Assembly: GCF_018282115.1 (NCBI RefSeq)
Contig: NZ_CP054306.1
Location: forward strand, 3,581,488-3,645,487
Reading direction: 5' to 3'
Source: Synechocystis sp. PCC 7338
GTDB taxonomy: Bacteria > Cyanobacteriota > Cyanobacteriia > Cyanobacteriales > Microcystaceae
DNA length: 64,000 bases
Each line of letters begins with the position of its first letter. Position 1 is the first letter of the stretch. Both the position numbers and the translations under genes were made by a program. Below are positions 44,535-54,498 of this stretch, piece by piece. Under the pieces are notes generated by a model. That model was not told the origin of the DNA. It did not search any database and saw nothing but the letters and a program-made list of their open reading frames with translations.

Positions 44535-44900
44535 ATGAACGCAGTTTTGCTGGTTGAAGACAGCTCTAGTCAGCGCGAGATGATATCTGGCATCCTCAAA
44601 GACCATGGCTGGCAGGTCACCATCGCCTGTGATGGGGTAGAGGCCTTGGAAAAATTGCAGAGTTTTAGTCCGGACCTGGTGGTGCTGGATATTGTTATGC
44701 CCCGCATGAACGGCTATGAGGTTTGTCGGCGCATCAAATCCGATCCGAAAACAAAAAATGTGCCGGTGATTATGTGTTCCTCTAAGGGGGAGGAATTTGA
44801 TCGTTTTTGGGGCATGCGTCAGGGGGCCGACGCCTATATCGCCAAACCCTTTCAGCCGATGGAATTGGTGGGTACCATTAAACAACTCCTGCGCAATTAA
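44535..44900 (+). CDS. pilH: CheY/PilH-type single-domain response regulator
   Basis: A 121-residue stand-alone receiver. Acidic pocket VLLVEDSSSQRE at the N terminus, phospho-Asp in DLVVLDIVMPRMNGYEV near residue 56, Thr/Ser position in VIMCSSKGEEFD and Lys in AYIAKPFQPMEL near 109. ATG 44535 is preceded by GAAAGGA; an upstream in-frame ATG at 44457 would add 26 residues without homology. It lies between pilG and the CheW-like gene in the same operon. Confidence 0.88.
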   Translation: MNAVLLVEDSSSQREMISGILKDHGWQVTIACDGVEALEKLQSFSPDLVVLDIVMPRMNGYEVCRRIKSDPKTKNVPVIMCSSKGEEFDRFWGMRQGADAYIAKPFQPMELVGTIKQLLRN

Positions 44901-44959
44901 TTGTGGGGATTTTATGAGACTTGGGTTATGGTTGTTCAGGGTCTTAGGTAGGGAAATCT

Positions 44960-45511
44960 ATGGTTAGTTCTAATCCCGCTGATATTTTCATTGATGGTAA
45001 GCAGGAATTGGATCCGGCGTTTCAGGAACTGCAAGCCCTGGAAGGGGAGCTTCATCTCAGGTTTTATTTGCCTTCCCGGGAAGAATTTGCCCTGCCAGCG
45101 GTTTCTATTCGGGAAGTAATGCAACAAGAACCAGACCGCATTACCCCTATCCCCAACGCTTCGCCCCTATTGTTAGGAACTATTAACCTCCGAGGTCAGG
45201 TCATTTGGGTAGCAGACCTGGGTCGTTTTCTGGGGAATAATACCAATCTCAACACTGACCGGGCGGAAATTCCCGTCATTGCGGTGGAAGATCAAGAAAC
45301 ACTTTTGGGTTTGGCGATCGACTCCCTCGGTAATATGGAATGGTTGGATACGGACAATCTTCAGCCGGCTAACGCTGTGCCGGATCACATTGCCCCCTAC
45401 GTCCAGGGAGAGTGGCAGATTCCCACTGACGGTGCGCCGTCCTCTCCCCCTCAAATTTTGCGCCTTCTAGACCATGTGGCGCTACTCCGATCCGCCCGCT
45501 GGGCAACTTGA
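44960..45511 (+). CDS. pilI: CheW/PilI-type adaptor protein
   Basis: A 183-residue CheW-domain protein coupling the PilJ receptor to its histidine kinase, which is not in this window. The domain runs from about residue 30 (HLRFYLPSREEFALPAVSIREV), with ITPIPNASPLLLGTINLRGQ near residue 69 as the strongest motif and GLAIDSLGNMEWL near 115. It sits 59 bp after pilH and 70 bp before pilJ, so one transcript is likely. Confidence 0.9.
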   Translation: MVSSNPADIFIDGKQELDPAFQELQALEGELHLRFYLPSREEFALPAVSIREVMQQEPDRITPIPNASPLLLGTINLRGQVIWVADLGRFLGNNTNLNTDRAEIPVIAVEDQETLLGLAIDSLGNMEWLDTDNLQPANAVPDHIAPYVQGEWQIPTDGAPSSPPQILRLLDHVALLRSARWAT

Positions 45512-45581
45512 TATATCCGGCTGAGGCAATTGATTTTATTCACCTTAGCCTACCTAAAATCCGACTGAGGAAACCGGCAAA

Positions 45582-48197
45582 ATGGCAACAGAAACCAATT
45601 TTTCGCAGCTTTATGGGTTGGCCTACGCCGCCTATGGACAGGGGAATTATCAAGAAGCTTCTTCCCACATTGAACAATTGGCCGCTGATTTTCCTGAAGA
45701 TCCCAATGTGCTATTGCTCCGGGGACACATCTATGTCGGCCTGGAACAATACGCCCTAGCCCACCAAGCTTATCAGGGGGTAATCCGGCTTTCCGATCGC
45801 CAAGATTTAATCGACTGTGCTCACCAGGCCCTGGGGCAAATCCAAGAGGAGGGAACGGGGGGCAACGGAGCGAAAGACTCCTTTGGCCAGGATTGGCAAA
45901 GTGAGGTTGATTCTGTTGACCGTTCCATGGCCTGGGAAACGGGAATATTTACGGAGGATGATTTTGGTGAGCCCACCTTGGGTAGCGTACCTACCCCCAC
46001 CAATCCGGGCATGGATCATCCCTTTGGCCGTAACTCTGGATCCGGTTCCTTTAGCACCAGTGGGGCCAGGAGTTACGAAATTGAAAATCTAGATTGGAGT
46101 CCAGAAGCTTTTACCGATGATCTGGACTCGGACGATGAACAGACCATGATGCCCCAAACTGGTGAATCTACCTTTGTGGTACCTCCGGCTTTCGGTGAAG
46201 GGATAGCGGACTTTGCTGATTTGGCGGCGGATGTCTCAGCGGCGGGTATTGGCGGGACAGAGGGCACCGAACATCCCCAATATCAAGCTTGGGATGGGGG
46301 CGACTGGAGTGAAGCCCTAGGTTTAGACGATCCGGAAGCCCTATCTGCCGCTCCTACCCCCACTTCTGGCAATTACGGCGGTGGCAACAACTTGCCGAGT
46401 TTTGATGCGTTTGAGGAAGGGGTTGACGATGAGTTGTCCGATTTTAACTTGACAGACATTGCCCCGGAGTTGCCCGATTCTTCCCTCTTTACCCAAACCA
46501 CCGGTCTGGATATGGGCACTGTGGACCGGGTCGATGACACCCAAGGCGGTGATGCGGTGGCCCATGGAGGTAATGCCCCACCACCGGGTATGGCTACTTG
46601 GCTAAAACCAGAGGGTGCCGCCACCGGGGATTTATCCAGCGCCACTAGTCCCTTTAATGACCGCCCCACCAGTGAAGTAGATGCGGGTTTTCTCGGTTGG
46701 TTCACCAATGCTTCCCTGTTTAAAAAGCAAATTTACATGGCGATCTCCTCCGGTGTATTTTCCGGGTTCGCTGTGTTGGTATTAGGAAGCATAGTGGGCC
46801 TGGGGGGAACTCCCCAAGACGTACCTGCTCCTTCAGGGGAAACCACCACCGAAGCTCCGGCAGAAGGTGCCCCCGCAGAGGGTCAGGCCCCTTCCCAGAC
46901 CCCAGAGGAAGAACCGGGCAAACCATCCCTCCTCAACCTCGCCCTCCTCACAGCCATAGCCACGGCGATTGGGGTCTTTTTGATCAATCGACTCCTGATG
47001 CAACAGATTAAAAGTATTATCGACGACCTACAAAATCAGTTTGAATCCATCTACGAAGGCAATTTCAATGTCCGGGCCAAGGTGCGATCAGAGGACGAAT
47101 TGGGGGCTTTGACCCAGCGGTTTAACTATATTTCCCAGGTTATTCTCACTGCCACCAGTGAAGCCCAGGAACGGGCTGCCACCACCGAAAAAGTGCGGGA
47201 GAAGTTGCAACGCCAAGTAATTCGGCTTCTGGACGATGTGGAGGGGGCTTCCCGGGGAGATTTGACCGTACAAGCGGAAGTAACCGCGGATGAGTTGGGG
47301 GCGGTGGCCGATGCCTTTAACCTGACTATCCAAAATTTGCGGGAAATTGTCTTGCAGGTAAAAAATGCTGCCAAGCAGGTGAACAATAACTGTAAAGACA
47401 GTGAGTCCTTTGCTCGCAATAACTCCAGCGATGCCCTACGGATGGCGGAGGAATTGGCTGTCACCCTTAACTCCGTTCAGTTAATGACGGAATCCATTGA
47501 ACGGGTGGCAGAAAACGCCCGGGAAGCGGAGGAAGTGGCCCATACTTCATCTTTAACGGCCCTCAAAGGTGGGGAAGCAGTGGAAAGAACGGTGGGGGGC
47601 ATCCTACAAATTCGGGAAACGGTATCGGAAACCGCCCGCAAGGTAAAACGGCTAGCGGAAGCATCCCAGGAAATTTCCAAAATTGTGGCAGTTATTTCCC
47701 AAATTGCCTCCCGGACTAACCTGCTAGCTTTGAACGCTTCCATTCAGGCGGCCCGGGCAGGGGAAGCAGGGCGGGGCTTTGCTATCGTTGCAGACGAGGT
47801 GCGGCAGTTGGCAGATCGTTCTGCTAAGTCGTTGAAGGAAATTGAGCAGATCGTTTTGCAGATCCAGAGTGAAACCGGCTCCGTAATGACTGCCATGGAA
47901 GAGGGTATACAACAAGTAATCGACGTGACTGACAAATCGGAACAGTCTAAACGAGCCCTGGAGGATATTATTGAGGTGTCTAACCGGATTAACACTTTAG
48001 TGCGTTCCATTACCGCCGACACCGTCAAACAACAGGAGAATTCCGGGGCAGTGTCCAACGTCATGCAGTCCATTGAGCTGACCGCCCAAGAAACGTCCCA
48101 GGAATCCCAACGGGTGGCAGGATCTTTGCAAACCCTGGTCTCCATTTCCCGAGATCTGTTAACCTCTGTGGAACGGTTCCGGGTGGAAAGTCGATGA
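45582..48197 (+). CDS. pilJ: Methyl-accepting chemotaxis protein (PilJ type)
   Basis: An 871-residue receptor. Residues 1-90 have TPR-like helices ([20 protein letters not shown]), and about 90-370 are acidic, Gly/Ser/Thr-rich and disordered. There are membrane segments near 384-407 and 452-470, separated by a short loop rich in Pro and Glu, then two HAMP-like stretches, and the cytoplasmic signalling tip [20 protein letters not shown] near 708 followed by [16 protein letters not shown]. The absence of a periplasmic ligand domain and the cytoplasmic TPR part are typical of cyanobacterial PilJ. It is the last gene of the chemosensory operon and needed for pilus-based motility in relatives. Confidence 0.92.
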   Translation: MATETNFSQLYGLAYAAYGQGNYQEASSHIEQLAADFPEDPNVLLLRGHIYVGLEQYALAHQAYQGVIRLSDRQDLIDCAHQALGQIQEEGTGGNGAKDSFGQDWQSEVDSVDRSMAWETGIFTEDDFGEPTLGSVPTPTNPGMDHPFGRNSGSGSFSTSGARSYEIENLDWSPEAFTDDLDSDDEQTMMPQTGESTFVVPPAFGEGIADFADLAADVSAAGIGGTEGTEHPQYQAWDGGDWSEALGLDDPEALSAAPTPTSGNYGGGNNLPSFDAFEEGVDDELSDFNLTDIAPELPDSSLFTQTTGLDMGTVDRVDDTQGGDAVAHGGNAPPPGMATWLKPEGAATGDLSSATSPFNDRPTSEVDAGFLGWFTNASLFKKQIYMAISSGVFSGFAVLVLGSIVGLGGTPQDVPAPSGETTTEAPAEGAPAEGQAPSQTPEEEPGKPSLLNLALLTAIATAIGVFLINRLLMQQIKSIIDDLQNQFESIYEGNFNVRAKVRSEDELGALTQRFNYISQVILTATSEAQERAATTEKVREKLQRQVIRLLDDVEGASRGDLTVQAEVTADELGAVADAFNLTIQNLREIVLQVKNAAKQVNNNCKDSESFARNNSSDALRMAEELAVTLNSVQLMTESIERVAENAREAEEVAHTSSLTALKGGEAVERTVGGILQIRETVSETARKVKRLAEASQEISKIVAVISQIASRTNLLALNASIQAARAGEAGRGFAIVADEVRQLADRSAKSLKEIEQIVLQIQSETGSVMTAMEEGIQQVIDVTDKSEQSKRALEDIIEVSNRINTLVRSITADTVKQQENSGAVSNVMQSIELTAQETSQESQRVAGSLQTLVSISRDLLTSVERFRVESR

Positions 48198-48287
48198 GGT
48201 AAGGGCGATATATTTCTTCCCTAGCCCAGCTATTGGAATAACGGTGTGGGACCCAGACGCCCCAGTCAATAATCATTGCAGTGAAGT

Positions 48288-49079
48288 ATGTCAGATCGAC
48301 GCTCTCGCCACTCCCTCAGTCTTTGGTTCCAGCGTTTGGTCGCGGCCTTTTTCTTAACCGGCCAGGTTTTTTTGCACATTTTGCAGGGGCGCATTAACCG
48401 GCGCAATACCCTGGAGCAAATGAATATGGTCGGCCCAGAATCCATGGCGATCGCCTTGATCACAGCGGGTTTTGTCGGGATGGTGTTCACCATTCAAGTG
48501 GCTAGGGAATTTATCTACTATGGAGCCACCACCACCATTGGTGGAGTTTTATCCCTATCGTTAACCAGGGAATTGGCCCCAGTATTGACTGCGGTGGTGA
48601 TCGCCGGCCGGGTGGGGTCGGCATTTGCGGCAGAAATTGGCACCATGCGAGTAACAGAACAATTGGATGCCCTCTATATGCTCAGGACAGATCCGATCGA
48701 TTATTTGGTGGTGCCCAGGGTAATTGCCTGTGGATTGATGTTGCCCATTTTGACGGGATTATCTCTGTTTGTGGGCATGGCGGGGGGATTGGTGATTTCC
48801 TCTAGCCTTTATGCCATCAATCCAACTATTTTTTTAAACTCTGTGCAAAATTTCACCCAGTTATGGGATGTGTTTGCTTGTTTGTTCAAATCTTTGGTAT
48901 TTGGCATCATCATCGCCATTATCGGTTGTAGCTGGGGTTTAACCACTACTGGGGGGGCTAAGGGAGTGGGAGAATCCACCACCACTGCTGTGGTCACATC
49001 CCTATTGGCTATTTTCATCAGCAATTTCTTCCTATCCTGGTTAATGTTTCAGGGCACGGGGGATACTGCCCTCGGCTAG
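48288..49079 (+). CDS. MlaE-type ABC transporter permease
   Basis: A 263-residue permease of the MlaE (TGD1-like) family that moves phospholipids between membranes with an Mce-domain protein and an ATPase not present here. Five or six hydrophobic segments are visible. Conserved motifs: FTIQVAREF near 65, LTRELAPVLTAVVIAGRVGS near 93 and AEIGTMRVTEQLDAL near 116. Length is normal for the family. It starts 90 bp after pilJ in the same direction, but a shared transcript is uncertain. Confidence 0.9.
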   Translation: MSDRRSRHSLSLWFQRLVAAFFLTGQVFLHILQGRINRRNTLEQMNMVGPESMAIALITAGFVGMVFTIQVAREFIYYGATTTIGGVLSLSLTRELAPVLTAVVIAGRVGSAFAAEIGTMRVTEQLDALYMLRTDPIDYLVVPRVIACGLMLPILTGLSLFVGMAGGLVISSSLYAINPTIFLNSVQNFTQLWDVFACLFKSLVFGIIIAIIGCSWGLTTTGGAKGVGESTTTAVVTSLLAIFISNFFLSWLMFQGTGDTALG

Positions 49080-49196
49080 GACACCTGGCATTGACCTTGG
49101 TTATGGGGCTTTCATCCCTTTGGTTTCTGTGGGGGGCAAAGCTCTGCTACAGTCGGTTAAAGAAATCTTTCTGTCCCTCTAATCGCACCCAGTCCT

Positions 49197-49448
49197 ATGA
49201 ATATCTTCGGCATTGGCTTACCCGAACTAGGTTTAATCTTTGTTATCGCCCTGTTAGTGTTTGGCCCCAAAAAATTACCAGAAGTAGGACGTAGTTTGGG
49301 CAAGGCTCTGCGGGGATTCCAGGAAGCGTCCAAAGAATTTGAAACGGAACTGAAGCGGGAAGCTCAAAATCTCGAAAAGTCAGTGCAAATTAAGGCAGAA
49401 CTAGAAGAGAGCAAAACTCCGGAGAGTAGTTCAGAAAAGGCGAGCTAA
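49197..49448 (+). CDS. tatA: Sec-independent translocase subunit TatA
   Basis: An 83-residue TatA: an N-terminal membrane helix ([19 protein letters not shown]), the conserved hinge [19 protein letters not shown] at residues 22-40, and an amphipathic helix with a charged tail ending in Ser/Glu. It forms the variable pore of the twin-arginine pathway exporting folded proteins into the thylakoid lumen or periplasm. The Glu in LPELG near the N terminus is seen in TatA rather than TatB of cyanobacteria. ATG at 49198 codes Met directly before NIF; the preceding bases lack a strong Shine-Dalgarno. Confidence 0.92.
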   Translation: MNIFGIGLPELGLIFVIALLVFGPKKLPEVGRSLGKALRGFQEASKEFETELKREAQNLEKSVQIKAELEESKTPESSSEKAS

Positions 49449-49764
49449 ATCATCCCTGACGATCGCCAATCGGGCACGATTAATCCTTGGTGGGGGCCAT
49501 TGATGTAACAGTGATCCCCCTGGCCGTCAATGATTGAATTTTAAGAGTAGGCTATAGTTAACAGATATAAAAGCTGTTGCCCCGACTATTGTTCTATCCT
49601 ACCAAGTTATTTAAACACCTTTTAAATATTTTCATCTTTTGAGCCAACGAAAATTTTAAATAGAAATAATACTTGGGGAAGATTACAGGGTTGAGCTTCA
49701 ATCAAAAATAAAGTGGTGCATCGGTCACCATCTGTTGGTGGATAGCTTGTCAAACAAAAGATTC
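49449..49764. other. Intergenic region between tatA and GGDEF gene
   Basis: No gene was recognised in about 315 bp. A promoter-like TATAGT lies near 49553 in AGGCTATAGTTAAC. No convincing hairpin terminator with a T-run was found after tatA. Confidence 0.4.
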
Positions 49765-51159
49765 ATGCAAAACTTTTCTTTTCAGAAAGTATTAAAAAAG
49801 CCAGAGGTCAAAACCCTACTCCAACGGCTGGACAGTTCCGTCGGGAAAAATTTTGCCATTGTTGATACTAATGGTCTTTGTCTTTGGGGCAATGCTCAAG
49901 GTTCCGAAGCAAAGGCTGATATTTATGCTCATCAGGTTTGTTTGGGAACCGTAAACGGTGACCTTGCGTCCGATTCAGCCGAGGCGATCGCCGCTGTGGT
50001 GGGTTACATTGTGCAAACGGAGTATGAAAAAAAACAGTTGGCCAAGGATGCTCTACAAAAATATGAAGAAGTGGTTTTTCTTTCACAATTTGCTAATGCC
50101 ATGGCCACCTGCACTGGGTTGCATGAGCTAATCGAAATAATTAGAGCCCAGATTCGTCAGGTTATCAGTGTCGATGAAATATTTTTATACCTTTATGACC
50201 AAAGCCAAGATAGTCTAGCTCCATTTTTGTATAAAACGGAAGACTCATTACAGGATTTTAAAGCAATTGAAAAAATTGTTGAGCGGGTCTTAAAATTCCA
50301 TCAAGTGGAGGTAATTGATGATATTCAAAAGGATCCAGATTACCTCAATCAGCCTTCTAGAATTCGTTCTTTGCTTTGCTGTTCTCTGACGGTCCAAAAT
50401 TCAATTATTGGCGTCCTTGGTTTAGCCCACTACCAGGCCAAGCACTTTAATTCCAGCGATTTGAATCTTTTTTCCACCGTTACTGGCCAAGTAGCGGCCG
50501 CTATCCGCACTGCCCAATATTATGAAACCATCAAAAATTATTCCCAAACCTTGGAAATTAGGGTGAAGGAGCGCACCATGGAGTTAGAATTTGCCAAACA
50601 ACAGCTAGAGCAAGTCAACCAACAACTCAAACATTTAGCTATTTACGATGAACTAACCCAAATTCCCAATCGCCGTTATTTCACTAGTTATTTAGAACAG
50701 GAATGGCGGCAATGTTTGCGGCAAAAATCTCCCATTTCCCTAATTTTATGTGACGTAGATTATTTCAAAAACTATAATGATCTTTATGGTCATCAAATGG
50801 GGGACAAATGCCTCCAAAGTGTAGCTAAAATCATTCAAAATTCTTTGAAGCGCCCTTCCGATGTCCTGGCTCGCTACGGAGGTGAAGAATTTATTGTAAT
50901 TTTGCCCTACACCGATCAACCGGGAGCTTACACTGTGGCCCAACGCATCCATCACCATCTAGCGGAGGCAAAAATTTCCCATGCTGATTCTCCCACGAGC
51001 TGTTACCTCACCATGAGTTTGGGGATTGGCACCACTGTGCCTCTGTTGCATTATCATCCCAGTGATTTAATCAAAATTGCTGATCAGGCCTTGTATGCTG
51101 CTAAGGGAGCCGGGCGCAACCAAACAAAGGCAAAAATTTTATCTTTTCAATGTAGTTAG
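49765..51159 (+). CDS. GAF-GGDEF diguanylate cyclase
   Basis: A 464-residue signalling protein. The N-terminal 90 residues are of unknown fold. A GAF domain spans about 105-260 (TGLHELIEIIRAQIRQVISV to GQVAAAIRTAQ), then a coiled coil (KERTMELEFAKQQLEQVNQQ). The GGDEF domain starts near 295 (YDELTQIPNRRYF), with LCDVDYFKNYNDLYGHQMGD and an active-site RYGGEEFIVILPY near 370, so it should make cyclic-di-GMP. No EAL domain follows. ATG 49765 is used; a TTG at 49735 is the only upstream alternative. Cyclic-di-GMP opposes pilus motility in cyanobacteria, which fits its place after the pil operon. Confidence 0.9.
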   Translation: MQNFSFQKVLKKPEVKTLLQRLDSSVGKNFAIVDTNGLCLWGNAQGSEAKADIYAHQVCLGTVNGDLASDSAEAIAAVVGYIVQTEYEKKQLAKDALQKYEEVVFLSQFANAMATCTGLHELIEIIRAQIRQVISVDEIFLYLYDQSQDSLAPFLYKTEDSLQDFKAIEKIVERVLKFHQVEVIDDIQKDPDYLNQPSRIRSLLCCSLTVQNSIIGVLGLAHYQAKHFNSSDLNLFSTVTGQVAAAIRTAQYYETIKNYSQTLEIRVKERTMELEFAKQQLEQVNQQLKHLAIYDELTQIPNRRYFTSYLEQEWRQCLRQKSPISLILCDVDYFKNYNDLYGHQMGDKCLQSVAKIIQNSLKRPSDVLARYGGEEFIVILPYTDQPGAYTVAQRIHHHLAEAKISHADSPTSCYLTMSLGIGTTVPLLHYHPSDLIKIADQALYAAKGAGRNQTKAKILSFQCS

Positions 51160-51220
51160 TTAAAATTATGGAGTCAAATATTACTTGGTAAGTCTTGATA
51201 ATTAATTGACTAATTAGCCG

Positions 51221-51388
51221 ATGAGTTTAGTTTTGTTAGTGGTATTTTTTCTGTTAACCAACGCTATCTTTACCAAGGTGTTGATCAGCTTGCCTGAATA
51301 TTTTGTTAATCAGGGGGCAATGGTGGGACGTTTTGCCATACTGGGGTTAATCGTTCTTTTTCTTGGTTGGACAATGGGGGATGATTGA
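51221..51388 (+). CDS. Small two-span membrane protein upstream of sbcC
   Basis: A 55-residue protein (MSLVLLVVFFLLTNAIFTKV through VNQGAMVGRFAILGLIVLFL to GWTMGDD) with two hydrophobic segments joined by a short polar loop. Its stop codon ends 2 bp before the sbcC ATG, so the two are very probably co-transcribed. Small genes of this type are common in cyanobacterial genomes. No function was recognised. Tight spacing and the clean membrane pattern support its reality. Confidence 0.65.
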   Translation: MSLVLLVVFFLLTNAIFTKVLISLPEYFVNQGAMVGRFAILGLIVLFLGWTMGDD

Positions 51389-51390
51389 CC

Positions 51391-54300
51391 ATGGTGCCCC
51401 AACAATTAATTTTAAAAAATTTCCTCAGTTACCAAAATGTTAGTCTAGATTTCCGCGGCCTACACACAGCCTGTATTTGTGGGGCTAATGGAGCAGGTAA
51501 ATCATCTTTGTTGGAGGCTATTACTTGGGCAATTTGGGGTAAGTGTCGAGCCGAAAGTGAGGATGATGTACTCCATAATGGCACCGATCAGGTAAGGGTA
51601 GATTTTCAATTTATTAGTAATAACCAAACCTATCGAATTATTCGCAGTCGTCAACGGGGCCGCAGTAGTGTAGCAGAATTTCAAATTAAAAGCGGCGATA
51701 ATTTCCTTACCCTTTCGGCTAAAGGACTCAGAGCTACCCAGGAAAAAATTACCAGCACCCTAAAATTAGATTACGAAACCTTTGTCAATTCTGCCTATCT
51801 GCGCCAGGGAAGAGCTGATGAATTTATGTTGCGTAAGCCCAGTGAACGTAAACAAATTCTGGCAGACTTATTAAAGTTAGACCAGTACGAATTACTGGCA
51901 ACTAGGGCAAAGGATATTTCCAAGGAAGCCAAGGGTAAAATTAATATTCTTAATGAACGCTTGCAAATATTGGAGCAGGATTTGAACCAACGACCAGATG
52001 TGGTAGCTAATCAAGTAAAATTAACCGAAGAAATTACAGCAGTCCAGGCTCAACAAGAACAGACACAGTGGCAGTTGCAACAGCTACAAACTAGTCAAAA
52101 TCAACGACAACAATGGCAAAAGCAAGCTGAATGGCAACAACGGCAATGTCAGGAATTAACCACCGAAATTGCTAGGTTACAAAACCAGAATGGGGAGATT
52201 GCTCAGCAATGTCAAAATCTAGAATTATTGTTAGAACAAGAAGTAGTTATCCAAATTAATTTTCAGCGTTATCAAACCTTACAAAGCCAGGAAGGAGAAT
52301 TAGCTAAAGACTTTCAACAATATCAAAATTTACAACAGCAACGACAAGATTTAGAGCAACAGTTACAACGCCAAGAAAATGAATTAGCACGACAAGCAGA
52401 GCAACAACTTCTGCGCTTGGAACATCTGGATAAACAACTGGCTGAATTGCAACCTATTTTGGCTCAACAGCAGGATATTGAAGCGGAGCTAGGCAAGCTA
52501 AAAGCCGCCAAACAAAAACTAAGTCAGCTTGATAAACTCCAGCATCAAGTTGCCCCCCTTTTACAACGACGTTTTGCCCTACATGCTGATTTAGAAAAGG
52601 CCAGGGCCCAGTGTCAGGCACAACTAGAGCAACGGCTGGCGATCGCCAAACAATTGCAGATGGCCATTGCTGCCATCCCCGACCAAAGAAGAGCTTTTCA
52701 AGCTTTGGACGAGGAAATTTCCCAACTGAAAAATAAACAGGTTTACCTTAAACGAGTAGAGGAAAAGGGCCAGGAACGGGGTCATTTCAAAGAACGACTC
52801 CAAGAAAATCAAAGGTTGTTTGAAAAACAGTTACGGGAATTAGAGCAAAAACTAAGTTTGTTAGATATTCCTGGGGCAACTTGTCCCCTGTGCGAACAGG
52901 GTTTAGATGGCCATTATCACCAACAAGTAATCGAAAAAACTGAGCATCAATGTCAAGAATTACGCAATCAAATTTGGATTCTGAAGGAACAAATTACCCT
53001 TGCCGATCAAGAACTAGCCATTCTCCGCAATGAATATAGAGAAATTGCCGATGGTCTAAGCAATCTAGAACAATTGCTACAACATTATGGGCAAATGGAA
53101 GCAGAATTAGAAAAAAGTGGAGAAAATCATGAGCGATTAGTAGAGTTAAATGAGCAAATCGATGACTTAGAACTGAGCTTAAGCCAAGGAACTTTTGCCG
53201 AATCGCTACAATTGGAATTAATTGTTCTGGAGCGGGAATTAACTAGTTTGGCCTACGACGAACAAACCCACGCATTGGCCCGTTCTATGGTGGATCAACT
53301 GAGAAAAGGGGAAATCCGCCACGCTAAATTTAAAGAAGCCCAAGCCAAACATCGACAACTAATGGCTGATCGCCCTGGGTTGGAGGAAAAATTGCTGGCA
53401 TTACGTTCCCAATTACAAAGTTTGGGCACCAGTTCCCCCCTGCGTCAACAATGGCAACAGGTAGAAGCCGCTCTATCCCAACTGAATTACAACAGCGAAA
53501 CCCACCAACAATTATTGGCGGAATTACGTCGTCAACAGCCTTGGCAATTGCGGCACCAAGAACTAGAACAGGCTCGGAAACAATTACCCATGCTGGTGCA
53601 ACGAGCCCAGGAATACCGAGATCTCATTGGAGATCGCCAGCAGGCCCTAGGGAAAAGACATAGGGAATTGGCTCAGTTAGAGGAACAAATTAGTCAATAT
53701 GCAGACCATGGGGAACAAATTCAATTTTTGGAGCAGGAATTAGGGCAAAGAAGACAACAGTTGGATAATCTACTGGCCAAAAAAGGTGGTTTAGAGCAAT
53801 TATTAATCCAGATTGACACTTTGCAGGGGGAATATGAAGAAACCAAACAGCAGTTTAACCAAGCCCAAAAACAATTTCGTATCCATGAAGAGTTGAGCAA
53901 AGCCTTTGGTAAAAATGGTATTCAAGCCATGATGATTGAAAATATTTTACCCCAGCTAGAAGCAGAAACCAATTACATTTTGGCACGGTTAACGGGGAAC
54001 CAACACCATATTCAATTTGTCACCCAAAAAGAAGGAAAAAGTAGTACAAAACGTAAGCCCAAAATGATTGATACCCTGGATATTCTCATTGCTGATGCCC
54101 AGGGTACCCGTCCCTATGAAACCTACTCCGGCGGAGAAGCTTTTCGGATTAATTTTTCCATTCGTTTGGCCCTGGCAAAATTATTGGCTCAACGGTCTGG
54201 CACCGCTTTACAGTTACTAATCATTGACGAAGGTTTTGGTACCCAAGACGCTGACGGCTGTGATCGCCTAGTGGCCGCCATCACTGCCATTGCCTCCGAC

Positions 54301-54411
54301 TTTGCTTGTATTTTAACTGTCACTCATATGCCCCAGTTTAAGGAAGCTTTCCAACAGCGCATTGAAGTGAATAAAACCGAATTTGGCTCCCAATTGGCCA
54401 TTGTTAGTTAG
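51391..54411 (+). CDS. sbcC: SbcC/Rad50-type nuclease subunit
   Basis: A 1006-residue SMC-like ATPase of the Mre11-Rad50 type that trims DNA ends and hairpins with SbcD (not in this window). Walker A GANGAGKSSLLEAI is near residue 33. Long Gln/Glu-rich coiled coils flank a zinc hook CPLCEQGLDGH near 501, and the C-terminal lobe has the signature YSGGEAFRINFS near 913 and Walker B LLIIDEGFGTQD near 944. ATG 51391 is preferred to a TTG at 51385 that overlaps the small upstream gene. The sequence is complete. Confidence 0.93.
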   Translation: MVPQQLILKNFLSYQNVSLDFRGLHTACICGANGAGKSSLLEAITWAIWGKCRAESEDDVLHNGTDQVRVDFQFISNNQTYRIIRSRQRGRSSVAEFQIKSGDNFLTLSAKGLRATQEKITSTLKLDYETFVNSAYLRQGRADEFMLRKPSERKQILADLLKLDQYELLATRAKDISKEAKGKINILNERLQILEQDLNQRPDVVANQVKLTEEITAVQAQQEQTQWQLQQLQTSQNQRQQWQKQAEWQQRQCQELTTEIARLQNQNGEIAQQCQNLELLLEQEVVIQINFQRYQTLQSQEGELAKDFQQYQNLQQQRQDLEQQLQRQENELARQAEQQLLRLEHLDKQLAELQPILAQQQDIEAELGKLKAAKQKLSQLDKLQHQVAPLLQRRFALHADLEKARAQCQAQLEQRLAIAKQLQMAIAAIPDQRRAFQALDEEISQLKNKQVYLKRVEEKGQERGHFKERLQENQRLFEKQLRELEQKLSLLDIPGATCPLCEQGLDGHYHQQVIEKTEHQCQELRNQIWILKEQITLADQELAILRNEYREIADGLSNLEQLLQHYGQMEAELEKSGENHERLVELNEQIDDLELSLSQGTFAESLQLELIVLERELTSLAYDEQTHALARSMVDQLRKGEIRHAKFKEAQAKHRQLMADRPGLEEKLLALRSQLQSLGTSSPLRQQWQQVEAALSQLNYNSETHQQLLAELRRQQPWQLRHQELEQARKQLPMLVQRAQEYRDLIGDRQQALGKRHRELAQLEEQISQYADHGEQIQFLEQELGQRRQQLDNLLAKKGGLEQLLIQIDTLQGEYEETKQQFNQAQKQFRIHEELSKAFGKNGIQAMMIENILPQLEAETNYILARLTGNQHHIQFVTQKEGKSSTKRKPKMIDTLDILIADAQGTRPYETYSGGEAFRINFSIRLALAKLLAQRSGTALQLLIIDEGFGTQDADGCDRLVAAITAIASDFACILTVTHMPQFKEAFQQRIEVNKTEFGSQLAIVS

Positions 54412-54498
54412 GCTCGTATAAGACCAAAATTTTCTCTGACTCCTACCTAGCTTGACCCAAAAAAATCTAAATTGAAGAGTAATAAAACATCAGAAAAA

